Of a stretch of DNA of 64,000 bases, positions 33,439 to 43,133 are shown in pieces; position 1 is the first letter of the stretch, and each line of letters opens with the position of its first letter. This DNA is from Lachnoanaerobaculum gingivalis (GTDB lineage: Bacteria > Bacillota > Clostridia > Lachnospirales > Lachnospiraceae). The translations under genes and the position numbers were made by a program. The stretch covers positions 62,001-126,000 of the forward strand of contig NZ_RRCO01000006.1 of assembly GCF_003862475.1 (NCBI RefSeq), given 5' to 3'. The notes beneath the pieces were generated by a model. The model ran no database searches. It saw nothing but the letters and a program-made list of their open reading frames with translations, and was not told where the DNA came from.

Positions 33439-35045
33439 AAGTTGCGTTTAGTCTTACACATATTTCAACTTTTACAATAGTTGCGTTTAGTAGTACAATT
33501 CAGATAAGACAGCTACCGGAAAGGTAGGTAACACTATTACATCTTTAAACTCATTTTCACATTTAACCCTTGAAGATAGACGAATTATTCTAACGGGTAT
33601 TACTAACGGCTCCACTAAGACTGCTATTGCTGAAACTATTGGTAAAGATAAATCAACTGTTTGTAAAGAAATCAAGTCACATCGTAAGCTGACATACAGG
33701 TGCAGCATGCCGCTTGAATTTAGTAACTACAAGAAGTGCCCTTTTGGACGTGAATGCAAAACTGATTGTATACTTTACTCTCCATTCCACTGCAAAAGAC
33801 GTGACCGCTCTCCCGGTGCCTGTAACGGCTGCACAAACTGGCGTCATTGTCGTTTTAACAAATATAAATATTCTCCGGAAGATGCATGGAATGATTATCA
33901 TTATACACTGGTAGACTCCAGACAAGGAGTAAATCTTACAGTTAAACAAGCTAAGGACATTGCTGATGTGATAGCACCACTCCTTAAACAAGGTTTATCT
34001 CCATATCAAATACTTGCTTCTCACCCTGAACTTGGTATTTCTGAAAAGACTTTATACAACTACATAGAAGGCGATATATTTCATGAAATAGCCGGTATAA
34101 GCGTTCTTGACCTTAGAAGGCAAGTCTCTCGTAAAATTCCAAGAAAGAAGTCTAATGGTTTTAAGAAAAGGGCTGACAACAAACATCTGATTGGACGTAA
34201 CTACAATGACTATAAGCAATATATTGACGAAAATCCTAATGCTCTTATAACGCAGATGGATACAGTCTATAACAACGAAACCACAGGTCCATTTATCCAA
34301 ACTTTTAAGTTTATTCCATCAGGCATCCTATTTGCAATCTACCAAACTGAAAAGACTTCCACTGCTATGAAGAATGGAGTCGATACTTTAGAAGACATTC
34401 TCGGCAATGATGTATTTAGAAAATATGTAAATGTCTTGCTAACTGATAGAGGTTCTGAATTTTATGCGGCAAAGGATATGGAAACAGATATAGATGGCTC
34501 CACACGCACCAGGGTATTCTACTGTGACCCGATGCAATCAGGTCAGAAAGGTTCTCTTGAAAACAATCACATACAACTACGTTACATACTTCCAAAACAA
34601 ACAGACTTGACGTCTATTGGCTTAATCAATCAAAACTCCCTTAACCTTGTTATAAGTCATATAAATTCTGCACCTGTTGAAAAATTTGGTGGCAAGAGTC
34701 CTTTAGAGGTTGCTTCCTTTATGTATCATGACCTCTATGAAAAACTTATAGCATATGGTATCAAGGAAATAGAAAAAGATAGGATTGTTTTAAAACCCTA
34801 TCTTCTAAAAAATAGATAACTCTTATTATAGGTAGCTGTCAAGAGCGTCTCAAACAGGTATTTTACAAGTGGAAGTTAGTCCTACACTCAAAAAAATTCG
34901 ATTAAAATCCACTTATTTGTGATGCAAAAAATTACACCTATACGCCCAAATAGCTCCCTATAATATTTATATTGTAACAGTTATTGCACCTTTTTAGTAG
35001 TATAAATGTTATATTTCTTTGATTCTGTAACACTAAATGCAACTT
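33439..35045 (+). mobile_element. IS30-family insertion sequence, about 1.6 kb
   Basis: Terminal inverted repeats: AAGTTGCGTTTAGTCTTACA at 33439-33458, and its near-complement ending at 35045 (two mismatches in 20). A second copy of GTTGCGTTTAGT lies 39 bp inside the left end, and a TGTAACA...TTGCA copy lies inside the right end, so both ends have doubled putative transposase sites. No clear target duplication is seen. It stands between the tRNA-Gln promoter and the heparinase operon. The 276 bp after the transposase (34820-35095) hold only the right end and AT-rich DNA. Confidence 0.8.
33536..34819 (+). CDS. IS30-family DDE transposase, start uncertain
   Basis: The frame opens after a TAG at 33491 and shows an IS30 N terminus well before the first ATG (33707): LTLEDRRIIL and the helix-turn-helix TKTAIAETIGKDKSTVCKEI. 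A Cys-rich stretch follows, then DDE residues in ITQMDTVYN, VLLTDRGSEF and QKGSLENNH. An ATT at 33536, with AAAGGTAGG upstream, is my best start (about 427 residues); if only the ATG is used, the protein loses its HTH. ATT starts are known in some insertion sequences. Ends in LLKNR before TAA. Confidence 0.75.
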   Translation: MTSLNSFSHLTLEDRRIILTGITNGSTKTAIAETIGKDKSTVCKEIKSHRKLTYRCSMPLEFSNYKKCPFGRECKTDCILYSPFHCKRRDRSPGACNGCTNWRHCRFNKYKYSPEDAWNDYHYTLVDSRQGVNLTVKQAKDIADVIAPLLKQGLSPYQILASHPELGISEKTLYNYIEGDIFHEIAGISVLDLRRQVSRKIPRKKSNGFKKRADNKHLIGRNYNDYKQYIDENPNALITQMDTVYNNETTGPFIQTFKFIPSGILFAIYQTEKTSTAMKNGVDTLEDILGNDVFRKYVNVLLTDRGSEFYAAKDMETDIDGSTRTRVFYCDPMQSGQKGSLENNHIQLRYILPKQTDLTSIGLINQNSLNLVISHINSAPVEKFGGKSPLEVASFMYHDLYEKLIAYGIKEIEKDRIVLKPYLLKNR

Positions 35046-35095
35046 ACATAATTTTACTTTTTAAGTTGAACTAACATTTACACTTCAGCAAAAAA

Positions 35096-36808
35096 TTATA
35101 TTTTTTTGTTAAAGCCTAGTTTAAGCTCTATCCTGCAGTTATCATGTTCACTTTCACAGTTAAACTGTATTTGCCACACCCTCTCTTCAACACCTTTATG
35201 ATTGCTGAAATAAACTTCATTTATATTTATATTTCCACCATTTTCCACATCTATGCAAAGTGTTGCTTTTTTCCCTGTTATTAAAATTCTTTTATTTTCT
35301 ATTTTAGGCTTTATGGATGTTATCAGGTTTTCAGTCAAAGTATATTTATCAGATGACAATACATCCTCTATAGTAATAATGTTCTCATTACTGTAAAGTT
35401 CTACATTTCTGTCAAGTTCGATATTCTTTAAGCCATAGGCGGATGCATAAGACATTCTTATCTGCCCTGTTTTTGGTGATTCAAAACTTAAACATTTATA
35501 CTCTTCACCCGCTTTTTGTTCCTCGCCGTTTATTAGCGGTACATTATGTGAAAGACTTCTGTTATTAAATATTTTATATCTTGTATCATCTTTAAAATAA
35601 TCCTTTGTATACTCACCACATCCAAGATCTTTAAGGAATATTTCTCCGGCATAGCTTAGTATGAAACTACCTATATCATTATGGTTGTGAGGTTCATTAT
35701 TATTACCTCCTTTGATTGCAAGTCCTGTATCACCACTGTTCCATATAGCCCACTGTGCTTCTTTATAAAAGATAAATTTGTACTCATCTTTTTGGGCTTG
35801 ATATTCACTTTTTTTATCCTCTAAAAATTCACTTACCCATAAATCATCCTGTAGATTTGCCATAAATCTATAGCAACCGTCAGAGTCAAATTTCATAGCA
35901 AGGTCTATAGGCGGGATTTCAAAGCCCTTAAATTTACTCTTTAAAAAGCAAGCGAGTCCAAGTCTGAATCTGTCATTGGTTGAACCGTCAGAAAAACTTA
36001 TGGTATTGCCACCCGGTAAAAAGCAGTTCTGTTGAAACAATACAATATTTTCAAGTCTCTTATCGGCATACAAATTTTTTTCTGCATCAGTATATTCATA
36101 CAGCTGCCTTGCAAAACCGAAAAAATATTCCATACCATATGTAAAATAACTCATTCCCTCAAGACATACACCGTCTTTGCTGAAACCTCCTATATATTTG
36201 TCCAGACACAGTTTGACTCTATCAAGTATTTTGTCTCTTACACCTTTATCATCCGGCAGATACAATACGGCGCTACCTATACTTGATGCACATACCGATA
36301 TCCAGTTGTTGTCCCAGTTTTCCCATATGTGATATCCGTATTCGCTTTCCACATAAGGTTTTATTATCCTCTTCCACACATTTTCTTTTATAATGTCTGT
36401 ACATTCCTCAGATAATATCTTACCCAAATAATGGCATATACATGATAGGGCCTGTGCAGTTTCAGCCGCAAATAAATCTATGGTATACTTCCAATCGTAT
36501 TTACTCATATCAACATGTGCAGGCAAAGCCCATGTATCTTCTTTACATATTGCATATATTATCTCTTCAAGCTTTTTTATATATATTTTTTCCTTATGCC
36601 ATAATGTAACAAAGAAGAATACATTCAAAAATTTTCTTCTCTCAAAATATAGCTTTTCATACATAAGTCTGTTTCCGGTCTGTTCATACAGCAAAAACTT
36701 CTCTTCACTAAGTACAGGTAACTCTTTATACAGTAATTCCCTACTATAGTTTTCTATATCTCTCTTAAATTCTTCGAGATGTATTCTTATTGCTTCAAAA
36801 TATTTCAT
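35096..36808 (-). CDS. heparinase II/III family polysaccharide lyase
   Basis: A 570-residue protein. An alpha/alpha-barrel N-terminal half (about 60-330) contains the family Tyr-rich segment YGYHIWENWDNNWISVC and LEGMSYFTYGMEYFF. The beta-sandwich heparinase II/III domain begins near KGGNNNEPHNHNDIGSFIL, with the conserved His-rich motif. No signal peptide, so it should act inside the cell on imported oligosaccharides such as unsaturated uronides. It follows lplC by 3 bp and is the last gene of the operon. The exact substrate (glycosaminoglycan, alginate or other) is not determined. Confidence 0.85.
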   Translation of the reverse strand: MKYFEAIRIHLEEFKRDIENYSRELLYKELPVLSEEKFLLYEQTGNRLMYEKLYFERRKFLNVFFFVTLWHKEKIYIKKLEEIIYAICKEDTWALPAHVDMSKYDWKYTIDLFAAETAQALSCICHYLGKILSEECTDIIKENVWKRIIKPYVESEYGYHIWENWDNNWISVCASSIGSAVLYLPDDKGVRDKILDRVKLCLDKYIGGFSKDGVCLEGMSYFTYGMEYFFGFARQLYEYTDAEKNLYADKRLENIVLFQQNCFLPGGNTISFSDGSTNDRFRLGLACFLKSKFKGFEIPPIDLAMKFDSDGCYRFMANLQDDLWVSEFLEDKKSEYQAQKDEYKFIFYKEAQWAIWNSGDTGLAIKGGNNNEPHNHNDIGSFILSYAGEIFLKDLGCGEYTKDYFKDDTRYKIFNNRSLSHNVPLINGEEQKAGEEYKCLSFESPKTGQIRMSYASAYGLKNIELDRNVELYSNENIITIEDVLSSDKYTLTENLITSIKPKIENKRILITGKKATLCIDVENGGNININEVYFSNHKGVEERVWQIQFNCESEHDNCRIELKLGFNKKI

Positions 36809-36811
36809 AAT

Positions 36812-37693
36812 TTATTCTTTCACTGCACCTATCATAATACCCTTGGTAAAATACTTTTGTAAGAAAGGATAAGCACATAGTATCGGTAAGGTTGCAACTA
36901 TAACAGTCGCATATCTTATCGTTGCTCCCACGGCTTCCAAATCCCCTGAAGATACTCCCTGTGTCATAACTGAAGTGTCATTTGAAAGCAAAATTTCTCT
37001 AAGTATAACCTGAAGCGGGTACATAGTTCTGTCTGTGAGTATAGTGGAGGCCCAAAACCATCCGTTCCATACACCCACGCCATAGTATAAAAGCATAACT
37101 GCAAGTACAGGTTTTGAAAGCGGCAATACTATTGAAAACAGAATTCTTATATGTCCTGCCCCGTCTATTCTTGCGGCCTCACTGAGTGACTTCGGTATAC
37201 TTTCAAATGATGTCTTTAAAATAATCATATTGTAGGTACTTATCATAAAAGGAAGAATAAGCCCCCAATGACTGTTCATCAAATGCAAGGATCTCAGATT
37301 CTGATAAAATGGTATCATACCTCCGCTTATAAACATAGTCAGAGTGATAATAAACATCAAAGGCTTCTTAAATAACACCCTATCTCTTGAAAAGAAATAT
37401 GCTCCTATTGATGTCATAGTTATTTGCAATATCAAACTTATAACCAGAATTTTGATAGTATTCAAATAGCCTGATAAAATCATTTTATTTTTAAATACAG
37501 CAATATATGCCGCTATATTCGGCTTTATCGGAAACAGCAATACACCGCTGTGTTGCATAATCAGATTTCCGTTTGATAATGAAGCCATCAACACATACCA
37601 TATAGGATATATACATAACAGGGCAAGTATGGATAAAATACATATATTAAACAAATTGAATATGCTTACTGCACTTGAATTCTTCTTTTTCAT
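36812..37693 (-). CDS. lplC: carbohydrate ABC transporter permease, LplC/YtcP type
   Basis: A 293-residue permease with six membrane helices and the EAA loop EAARIDGAGHIRILFSIVLP that docks to the ATPase. The C-terminal KYFTKGIMIGAVKE is characteristic of this subfamily. Start preceded by AAGGAGGG. It forms the importer with LplA and LplB. No ATP-binding subunit is in the cluster, so a shared MsmX-type ATPase elsewhere in the genome is expected, as is usual for this family. Confidence 0.92.
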   Translation of the reverse strand: MKKKNSSAVSIFNLFNICILSILALLCIYPIWYVLMASLSNGNLIMQHSGVLLFPIKPNIAAYIAVFKNKMILSGYLNTIKILVISLILQITMTSIGAYFFSRDRVLFKKPLMFIITLTMFISGGMIPFYQNLRSLHLMNSHWGLILPFMISTYNMIILKTSFESIPKSLSEAARIDGAGHIRILFSIVLPLSKPVLAVMLLYYGVGVWNGWFWASTILTDRTMYPLQVILREILLSNDTSVMTQGVSSGDLEAVGATIRYATVIVATLPILCAYPFLQKYFTKGIMIGAVKE

Positions 37694-37702
37694 TATCCCT
37701 CC

Positions 37703-38620
37703 TTACCACAGACTTGTTTCACTGACTTTTTTGCTCAACTTATTTGCAACTATAAGGAAAATAAAGTTGATAAATGAATTGAACAGGCCTATTGCTGTTG
37801 AATAACTCCAGTTTCTCTCAAGGATTCCTACTCTATAAATATAGGAAGCTATAACATCTGCTGTTTCATAAGTTGCCTCATTATACAGCAATATGGTTTT
37901 CTCATAACTTGATCCCAGTATCTGCCCAAGCCTTAATATAAGCATAATAATTATCGTAGTGCTTATTCCCGGCAATGTTACATGTAAGAGTTTGTCCCAT
38001 CTGTTTGCACCGTCTATAGATGCCGCCTCATAAAGTTGCTCATCTATACCTGACAATGCCGCCAGATATATTATTGAACCCCATCCTATTTCCTGCCATA
38101 TATCTGAAGTTATATATATTGTCCTGTAAAGTCCGGGATTTTGTATAAGAGATGTTCGTGTACCACCGAAAAATTCGATTATATCATTTATGAGTCCGGT
38201 ACTTTGTGTAAACTCTTTTATAATACCTGTTACCACTACCAATGAAATAAAATGTGTCAGATATGTTGCTGTCTGAACAGTCTTCTTAAACTTCTTTTGT
38301 TTCAGTTCGTTTAAAAGCAGTGCGAGTATTATAGGTGCGGGAAATCCGAAGATAATCCCATATACACTCAACAGAACCGTGTTTCTCAGTATTCTAACAA
38401 AATATGGGCTATTAAAAAACCTTATGAACTGCGCAAAACCAACCCATTCACTTCCCTTAATACCAAGTCTCGGATTGTAATCCATAAAGGCTATAATAGC
38501 ACCATACATTGGTTTATAGTGAAATATAATATAAAATATTAAAACCGGTAGAACTAAAATATACAAACTCTTATTTAGCTTTAAATCTCTTTTTATTTTA
38601 GAAAATATCGTGTTTTTCAT
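37703..38620 (-). CDS. lplB: carbohydrate ABC transporter permease, LplB/YteP type
   Basis: A 305-residue six-helix permease. LVLPVLIFYIIFHYKPMYG is the first helix and EAASIDGANRWDKLLHVTLP the EAA loop. The frame is open to 38671, but AAAGGTG sits before the ATG at 38620 (MKNTIF), which fits the family start. A hairpin (38634-38660) separates it from lplA, and lplC follows after 9 bp. Confidence 0.92.
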   Translation of the reverse strand: MKNTIFSKIKRDLKLNKSLYILVLPVLIFYIIFHYKPMYGAIIAFMDYNPRLGIKGSEWVGFAQFIRFFNSPYFVRILRNTVLLSVYGIIFGFPAPIILALLLNELKQKKFKKTVQTATYLTHFISLVVVTGIIKEFTQSTGLINDIIEFFGGTRTSLIQNPGLYRTIYITSDIWQEIGWGSIIYLAALSGIDEQLYEAASIDGANRWDKLLHVTLPGISTTIIIMLILRLGQILGSSYEKTILLYNEATYETADVIASYIYRVGILERNWSYSTAIGLFNSFINFIFLIVANKLSKKVSETSLW

Positions 38621-38633
38621 ATTATCACCTTTA

Positions 38634-38660
38634 CAAACCGATGCCAAAGGCACCGGTTTG
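38634..38660 (-). promoter_or_regulatory. intercistronic hairpin between lplA and lplB
   Basis: A 12-bp stem (one mismatch) CAAACCG.TGCC/GGCA.CGGTTTG with a 3-nt loop and no U-tract. Such hairpins often protect the mRNA of the abundant binding protein from decay, so lplA is made in excess over the permeases. Confidence 0.55.
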
Positions 38661-38677
38661 CCAAATATCATATCTTA

Positions 38678-40306
38678 CTATCTTGCATTGTATCTTTCCA
38701 ATGCCGCATTCTCCATTTCCAATACCTTGTCAATTCCCATTGACTTGATTGTACTTACATAATTGTCCCACTCAGACATATCCATAGTTCCAAGGATAAA
38801 CTTTAATGTACATTCATCTCTGTATGTATTTACCTCAGTCATTACTTTCGCTATTTCCTTACTTTCTTCCGCATTAGGTGTTATAGGCGGAATGGTATAC
38901 TTCTTCATATTTGTATCTGACCAAAGCTTTAACGCCTCTTTTTGCTCATCAAGTGAGAAATACTGTAATATGTACTCTTCATCTTGAACGAAAGGTCCAT
39001 TGTAGTTTGCTCTTACATGTCCTGCCATAGAATGAGTTATTGACATATCGGGGTTATTGAGTAAAAGATCTGTATATACATATTTGCCGTCTTTCATCTC
39101 ATAACTTACACCCTCTTTACCGAAATTAAAAAGTACATGTCCGGCTTCACTGTATCCATAATCTAAGAGTCTGGCTGCCACTTCCACATCCTTACAACTT
39201 GTTGTGATTGCCGCACATCCAAGTCCTCCCGGATAGAAATTATCTCTCTGTCCCATTTCAGGTTTCTGTCCTGCTTCCAGTGTAGGATATGGTGCTCCTA
39301 CAAGTCTGAAATCAGGATTTGTCTCTTTTCCGGCCTTAGTCCAGTTTCCCATACCGCTGCCGCCCCAGGCAAATGACGCACCTGCCGCTCCGCTTGTTAT
39401 CTTTGCCGCTACCTGATCGTTTGTAAGTGTTGCAAGATCCGGATCTAAAAGTCCGGCCTTCATCCACTCACTCATCTTTTGAAGATAATTTTTGTATGAA
39501 TCTTCTATAGCACCATATGCAATCTTACCATCCTTTAAATAGAATGTTCTTCTTGCACCATATGCACAGGCAAAAGGATTGTTGTTTGTAAGATCCGGTA
39601 CTGAATACCAGTAGGCGAATGCTCCTGTAGCTCCCTTTTTCTCTTTGAAAGCTGTAAGCACTGTTTCCCATTCATCCACTGTCTTAGGTACTTCAAGTCC
39701 AAGTTCATCAAGCCAGTCACCTCTAAGCATCGGTCCCATACTTGTAAGCAAAAGGTCTCCACCTCTTATAAACGGAAAGCAGTAATAATCACCACTGTCT
39801 GTTTTTATCATTTTATCCACATCCGGATGATCCTTCAAATATGCCTTTATATTCGGACAATACTTATCAAATACATCATTCAAAGGAATTATTACGCCGT
39901 CATCAATAGCCTTTTGCGGTCCGCCTTCATATCCGAACCACTCCCATTCTACGATATCAGGTAATTCCTCATCCAATAGCATAAGATTGAACTGCTCTTT
40001 TTCCTGACCAAGTGCAGGGTGCTTATACTCTACAGCAATTCCTGATTGTTCGTGCAGATTTTTATAAAAGTCGGTCTCTCCAAGATTTCCATAATTAGCT
40101 GAAACATTTACATTCAGTGGGATCCAATAAGTCAATGTCTTATCTGTTTCCATAGGATAAGAGAACTCTTTGTTCTCTGCTACCGCCTCACTCGCAGTAT
40201 CACTTGCTGTCTTTTCTCCCTCTTTCTGTGAACAACCTGCCAAACTCATGCCCACCATACTACATACCAATAACAAACCGCCTAATTTTTTTAAGCTCTT
40301 TCTCAT
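38678..40306 (-). CDS. lplA: extracellular sugar-binding lipoprotein, LplA type
   Basis: A 542-residue lipoprotein with signal peptide and lipobox SLAGC (Cys25). It belongs to the large family-1 solute-binding proteins of LplABC systems, with WIPLNVNVSANYGNLGETDFY near the start and ends in LERYNAR. It captures oligosaccharides at the surface and delivers them to LplB/LplC. AAGGAGG precedes the ATG, and a near-consensus promoter is at 40351-40379. First gene of the operon with heparinase. Confidence 0.92.
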   Translation of the reverse strand: MRKSLKKLGGLLLVCSMVGMSLAGCSQKEGEKTASDTASEAVAENKEFSYPMETDKTLTYWIPLNVNVSANYGNLGETDFYKNLHEQSGIAVEYKHPALGQEKEQFNLMLLDEELPDIVEWEWFGYEGGPQKAIDDGVIIPLNDVFDKYCPNIKAYLKDHPDVDKMIKTDSGDYYCFPFIRGGDLLLTSMGPMLRGDWLDELGLEVPKTVDEWETVLTAFKEKKGATGAFAYWYSVPDLTNNNPFACAYGARRTFYLKDGKIAYGAIEDSYKNYLQKMSEWMKAGLLDPDLATLTNDQVAAKITSGAAGASFAWGGSGMGNWTKAGKETNPDFRLVGAPYPTLEAGQKPEMGQRDNFYPGGLGCAAITTSCKDVEVAARLLDYGYSEAGHVLFNFGKEGVSYEMKDGKYVYTDLLLNNPDMSITHSMAGHVRANYNGPFVQDEEYILQYFSLDEQKEALKLWSDTNMKKYTIPPITPNAEESKEIAKVMTEVNTYRDECTLKFILGTMDMSEWDNYVSTIKSMGIDKVLEMENAALERYNAR

Positions 40307-40350
40307 ACTTCCTCCTTAAATTTTGTTACGATATTTAATTAGTTATCTTC

Positions 40351-40379
40351 ATTTTATACAAAAATATTGTGCTTGTCAA
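40351..40379 (-). promoter_or_regulatory. promoter of the lplABC-heparinase operon
   Basis: TTGACA (40374-40379) and TAAAAT (40351-40356) with a 17-bp spacer on the minus strand, 45 bp before lplA. The 313-bp gap 40307-40619 otherwise contains AT-rich DNA, a 14-bp palindrome CGAAAT-AC-ATTTCG (40557-40570) and the terminator at 40583-40613. Confidence 0.7.
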
Positions 40380-40582
40380 TTAATTTTTTAGAGAGTTTAT
40401 GTTAGCCTCTACTATATATTGTATAATTTTTGTCAACTTTCCTTTATTCATATGTATTTCAAAGGTTTTTTATTAGTATTGCATATATTTAATACATATT
40501 TTTTAATAATAATTACAGTCTCTCATCTTTCTTAGCCTTGCAATATATACTTGTCTCGAAATACATTTCGAAATATTCAAAT

Positions 40583-40613
40583 AAAAAGTCACAAAAGTTT
40601 CAACTTTTGTGAC
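40583..40613 (-). terminator. terminator after the membrane-anchored hypothetical gene
   Basis: Stem GTCACAAAAGTT/AACTTTTGTGAC (arms overlap at the loop) followed by TTTTTATTT on the minus strand, 6 bp after the stop codon at 40620. Confidence 0.85.
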
Positions 40614-40619
40614 CTAGCT

Positions 40620-41312
40620 TTATTCCCATCTTTCAAATAAATCTTCAAACTTAAGGGTATCATCTTTTTTAATAACTTTGCTTCTGCCGTCCCCATAATC
40701 ATAGCTGAAAGTTGTCCACAAGTTTCTCTTTCCGAATCCTATTTTTACAAGTTTATCCAGCACGATACCGCCCTGTGGAAGCTCTTTTTTTAAAAAATCG
40801 CACAGCTCATCAAGAGTTTTTATATCGACAAAATCATTTATACCCTGTTTAAATGTTATAGACTTATAATCATTGTCATCTTTATCATAGATCCTTATAT
40901 GCTTCATATTTTGATTGAAGTTATTTATTCTCTCGGCAGTTTCATTGCCCTCTATAAGAGAGAAACCTCCCTGCATATAAGCCTTTTCTATCTTATAATC
41001 CTTTAATGTATCATCTTTTTCGGTTTCTCTTTCGATGTTCACATTTTTACCGTCATACTTCACATCATAAACATCGCCTTTAAAATCCATATATTTCAAG
41101 CGTGAACATGTGGCATTTGCAACCATGCATTTTACACTTGCCTCTTCCTGAAATCCCTTTTTTAGACTTGGCTTTGACAGTTCATTTTTATTCTCTTTAG
41201 ACTTTGAATATGCAATCATATCATCATCTGAACTCTTAGGCCTTGATATATTTATCATTAGAAAAACCGCAACTATCACTACCGCAACTGCCGCTATAAT
41301 AATTACATTCAT
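40620..41312 (-). CDS. hypothetical single-pass membrane protein
   Basis: A 230-residue protein with an N-terminal helix (IIIAAVAVVIVAVFLMI), then a charged linker rich in Ser/Lys/Asp and a soluble domain of alternating beta strands (YMDFKGDVYDVKYDGKNVNI, MQGGFSLIEGN) ending in a basic/acidic segment. No family is recognised. Its start overlaps the stop of the GH13-like gene by four bases (ATGA), so the two are translationally coupled and may act together. It ends the operon that starts at the aminotransferase. Confidence 0.75.
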   Translation of the reverse strand: MNVIIIAAVAVVIVAVFLMINISRPKSSDDDMIAYSKSKENKNELSKPSLKKGFQEEASVKCMVANATCSRLKYMDFKGDVYDVKYDGKNVNIERETEKDDTLKDYKIEKAYMQGGFSLIEGNETAERINNFNQNMKHIRIYDKDDNDYKSITFKQGINDFVDIKTLDELCDFLKKELPQGGIVLDKLVKIGFGKRNLWTTFSYDYGDGRSKVIKKDDTLKFEDLFERWE

Positions 41313-43108
41313 ATCTTCTTCTTTCTGACATCCGCCTTCTTATCTTCCCCGGCAACAAGTACCATGCAGCTTCTGCCTTCGACTGAAATCTTTCTTTGGT
41401 CTTCTGTCTTAACAGCTTCTTTCTTGAAAGGCACATTTATATCATCCGTATTTACCAATACCTTCCATGAGCTTCCCCTCTTTATGGTAGGAAGTGAAAA
41501 CTCATGTCTGTCCCAATGCATATTTAAGATAATATATATATCCTGTTTTCCTTCTATAAATATTCCCATCTGCCTGTTATAGTATTCAAAATCCGGCTTC
41601 CACACCTGCATACCGTGGACAGAGGTCTTAGACTTTTCTCCACCTAAAATATACTCTCTTCTGAATCCAAGCATAGCCCTTACAAAGTCAAGAAAATCCT
41701 TATTCTTGTTTACAAGCTTCCAATTAAAATAGCTTATATCATTATCCTGACCATATGTATTATTATTTCCGTTCTTTGACTGTAGTACCTCATCGCCGCT
41801 GCATATACATGTAGTACCTTTTGATATCATCAAAAGTAAAACCGCATTCAAATACATCCTTTTTCTTAGGTTAAGCACCTGCATCTTTTTGGTATCACCC
41901 TCAAATCCGCAGTTCCAGGAGAAGTTCATATTTGATCCGTCCGCATTGTCCTCTCCATTGTCTTCATTATGCTTATAATCATATCTGTATATATCGGCAA
42001 GTGAAAATCCGTTGATATCTGCAATGAAATTCATATAATTACTCTTATCTGCAATCACATTTGCAACGAAAGGAACCATTCCCTCATCACCCTTTAGATA
42101 TTTTCTCATATTGTTCATATAATCATAATCCATAGAGATGATGTTTTTGCCCTTGCTTTCATATATCTTGTTTGTAAATATAAATTTGCACTCAAGAAGA
42201 TAAGGATCTTTTACAATATCCTCACAGCAGTCAACTCCTGTGAGATGAAATCCGTCTATATGGTATTCAATTTTCCAGTATCTTAATACATCAATTATAT
42301 AGCTGATATTCTTCCCCGCAAAGAAAAATTCCTGTATAACTCCGATACCTGCTTCATGTAGGGCTTTCACCATACTCTTATATTCATCTACAGGATTTCT
42401 GTTTTTTCTTGTAGAATAACTTGCCTTAGGTGCAAAGTTTAAACTGTCTGCATATCCCCAATAGTTTAGTCTGATTTTTTCCTGCTTTTCTTTCTTCTCC
42501 TTATCAAAAAGGGAAATCCAACTTCCTCCGACTCTTATAAATTCATCAAATTCCGTAGCAGGCATTATGTCCACAAAATCCACGCCAAGGTCTTTTAAAT
42601 AATCCACCTTACTTATAAGTCCTTTAAACGTACCCTTATCCACAACCTTTGAGCTGTTTGATTTTGTAAAACCTCTTATATGAAGTCTGTAAATAAATGC
42701 TTCATCCAAACTTTTCTTGTCTAAGTTGTTTTCAAAATCATTATCCGGGTCAAATTCACTTATAAATACCGGACATCTTCTTGGATTATCTATAAGACTC
42801 GTTTTACCGAAACTATCTCTTCCTGAAAAGCATTTACCGTATTCATCCGGAAACAGTCCTTTTTCATCTTCAAGTGCATACTCAAAAGTTTTCTTAAGGC
42901 GTGTATTTACCTGTAAAAACCACACATCTCCTATTCTTGATTCTTTAGGAAACTCTATTCTTTCTACAAACGCCTCTTCATTTCTTTCATAAAGGTTTAA
43001 ATAGAGTCGTTCACATTTTCTTATAACCTTTATACAAAAATAAGAGGGCGTCACAGTCATACCAAGCGGATAAGAATAACTTCTACCTCTCTCCTTCTGA
43101 ACTAACAT
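41309..43108 (-). CDS. isoamylase/GlgX-like GH13 protein with all catalytic residues replaced
   Basis: A 599-residue protein similar in layout to glycogen-debranching GH13 enzymes: N-terminal beta sandwich (about 1-110), then a barrel with YWGYADSLNFAPKASYS, VLRYWKIEYHIDGF and GEDNADGSNMNFSWNCGFEG, all hallmarks. But conserved region II, normally GFRFD, reads GFHLT (286-290), so the nucleophile Asp is Thr. The general-acid region reads IISMDYDY, without Glu. Region I (DVVYNH) reads VIQEFFFA, and region IV (HD) reads INGF. It should be unable to hydrolyse glycosidic bonds but may bind glycogen. AAAGGAGG precedes the ATG. Confidence 0.85.
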   Translation of the reverse strand: MLVQKERGRSYSYPLGMTVTPSYFCIKVIRKCERLYLNLYERNEEAFVERIEFPKESRIGDVWFLQVNTRLKKTFEYALEDEKGLFPDEYGKCFSGRDSFGKTSLIDNPRRCPVFISEFDPDNDFENNLDKKSLDEAFIYRLHIRGFTKSNSSKVVDKGTFKGLISKVDYLKDLGVDFVDIMPATEFDEFIRVGGSWISLFDKEKKEKQEKIRLNYWGYADSLNFAPKASYSTRKNRNPVDEYKSMVKALHEAGIGVIQEFFFAGKNISYIIDVLRYWKIEYHIDGFHLTGVDCCEDIVKDPYLLECKFIFTNKIYESKGKNIISMDYDYMNNMRKYLKGDEGMVPFVANVIADKSNYMNFIADINGFSLADIYRYDYKHNEDNGEDNADGSNMNFSWNCGFEGDTKKMQVLNLRKRMYLNAVLLLMISKGTTCICSGDEVLQSKNGNNNTYGQDNDISYFNWKLVNKNKDFLDFVRAMLGFRREYILGGEKSKTSVHGMQVWKPDFEYYNRQMGIFIEGKQDIYIILNMHWDRHEFSLPTIKRGSSWKVLVNTDDINVPFKKEAVKTEDQRKISVEGRSCMVLVAGEDKKADVRKKKI

Positions 43109-43133
43109 AACGCACCTCCTTTAAATTATATAT

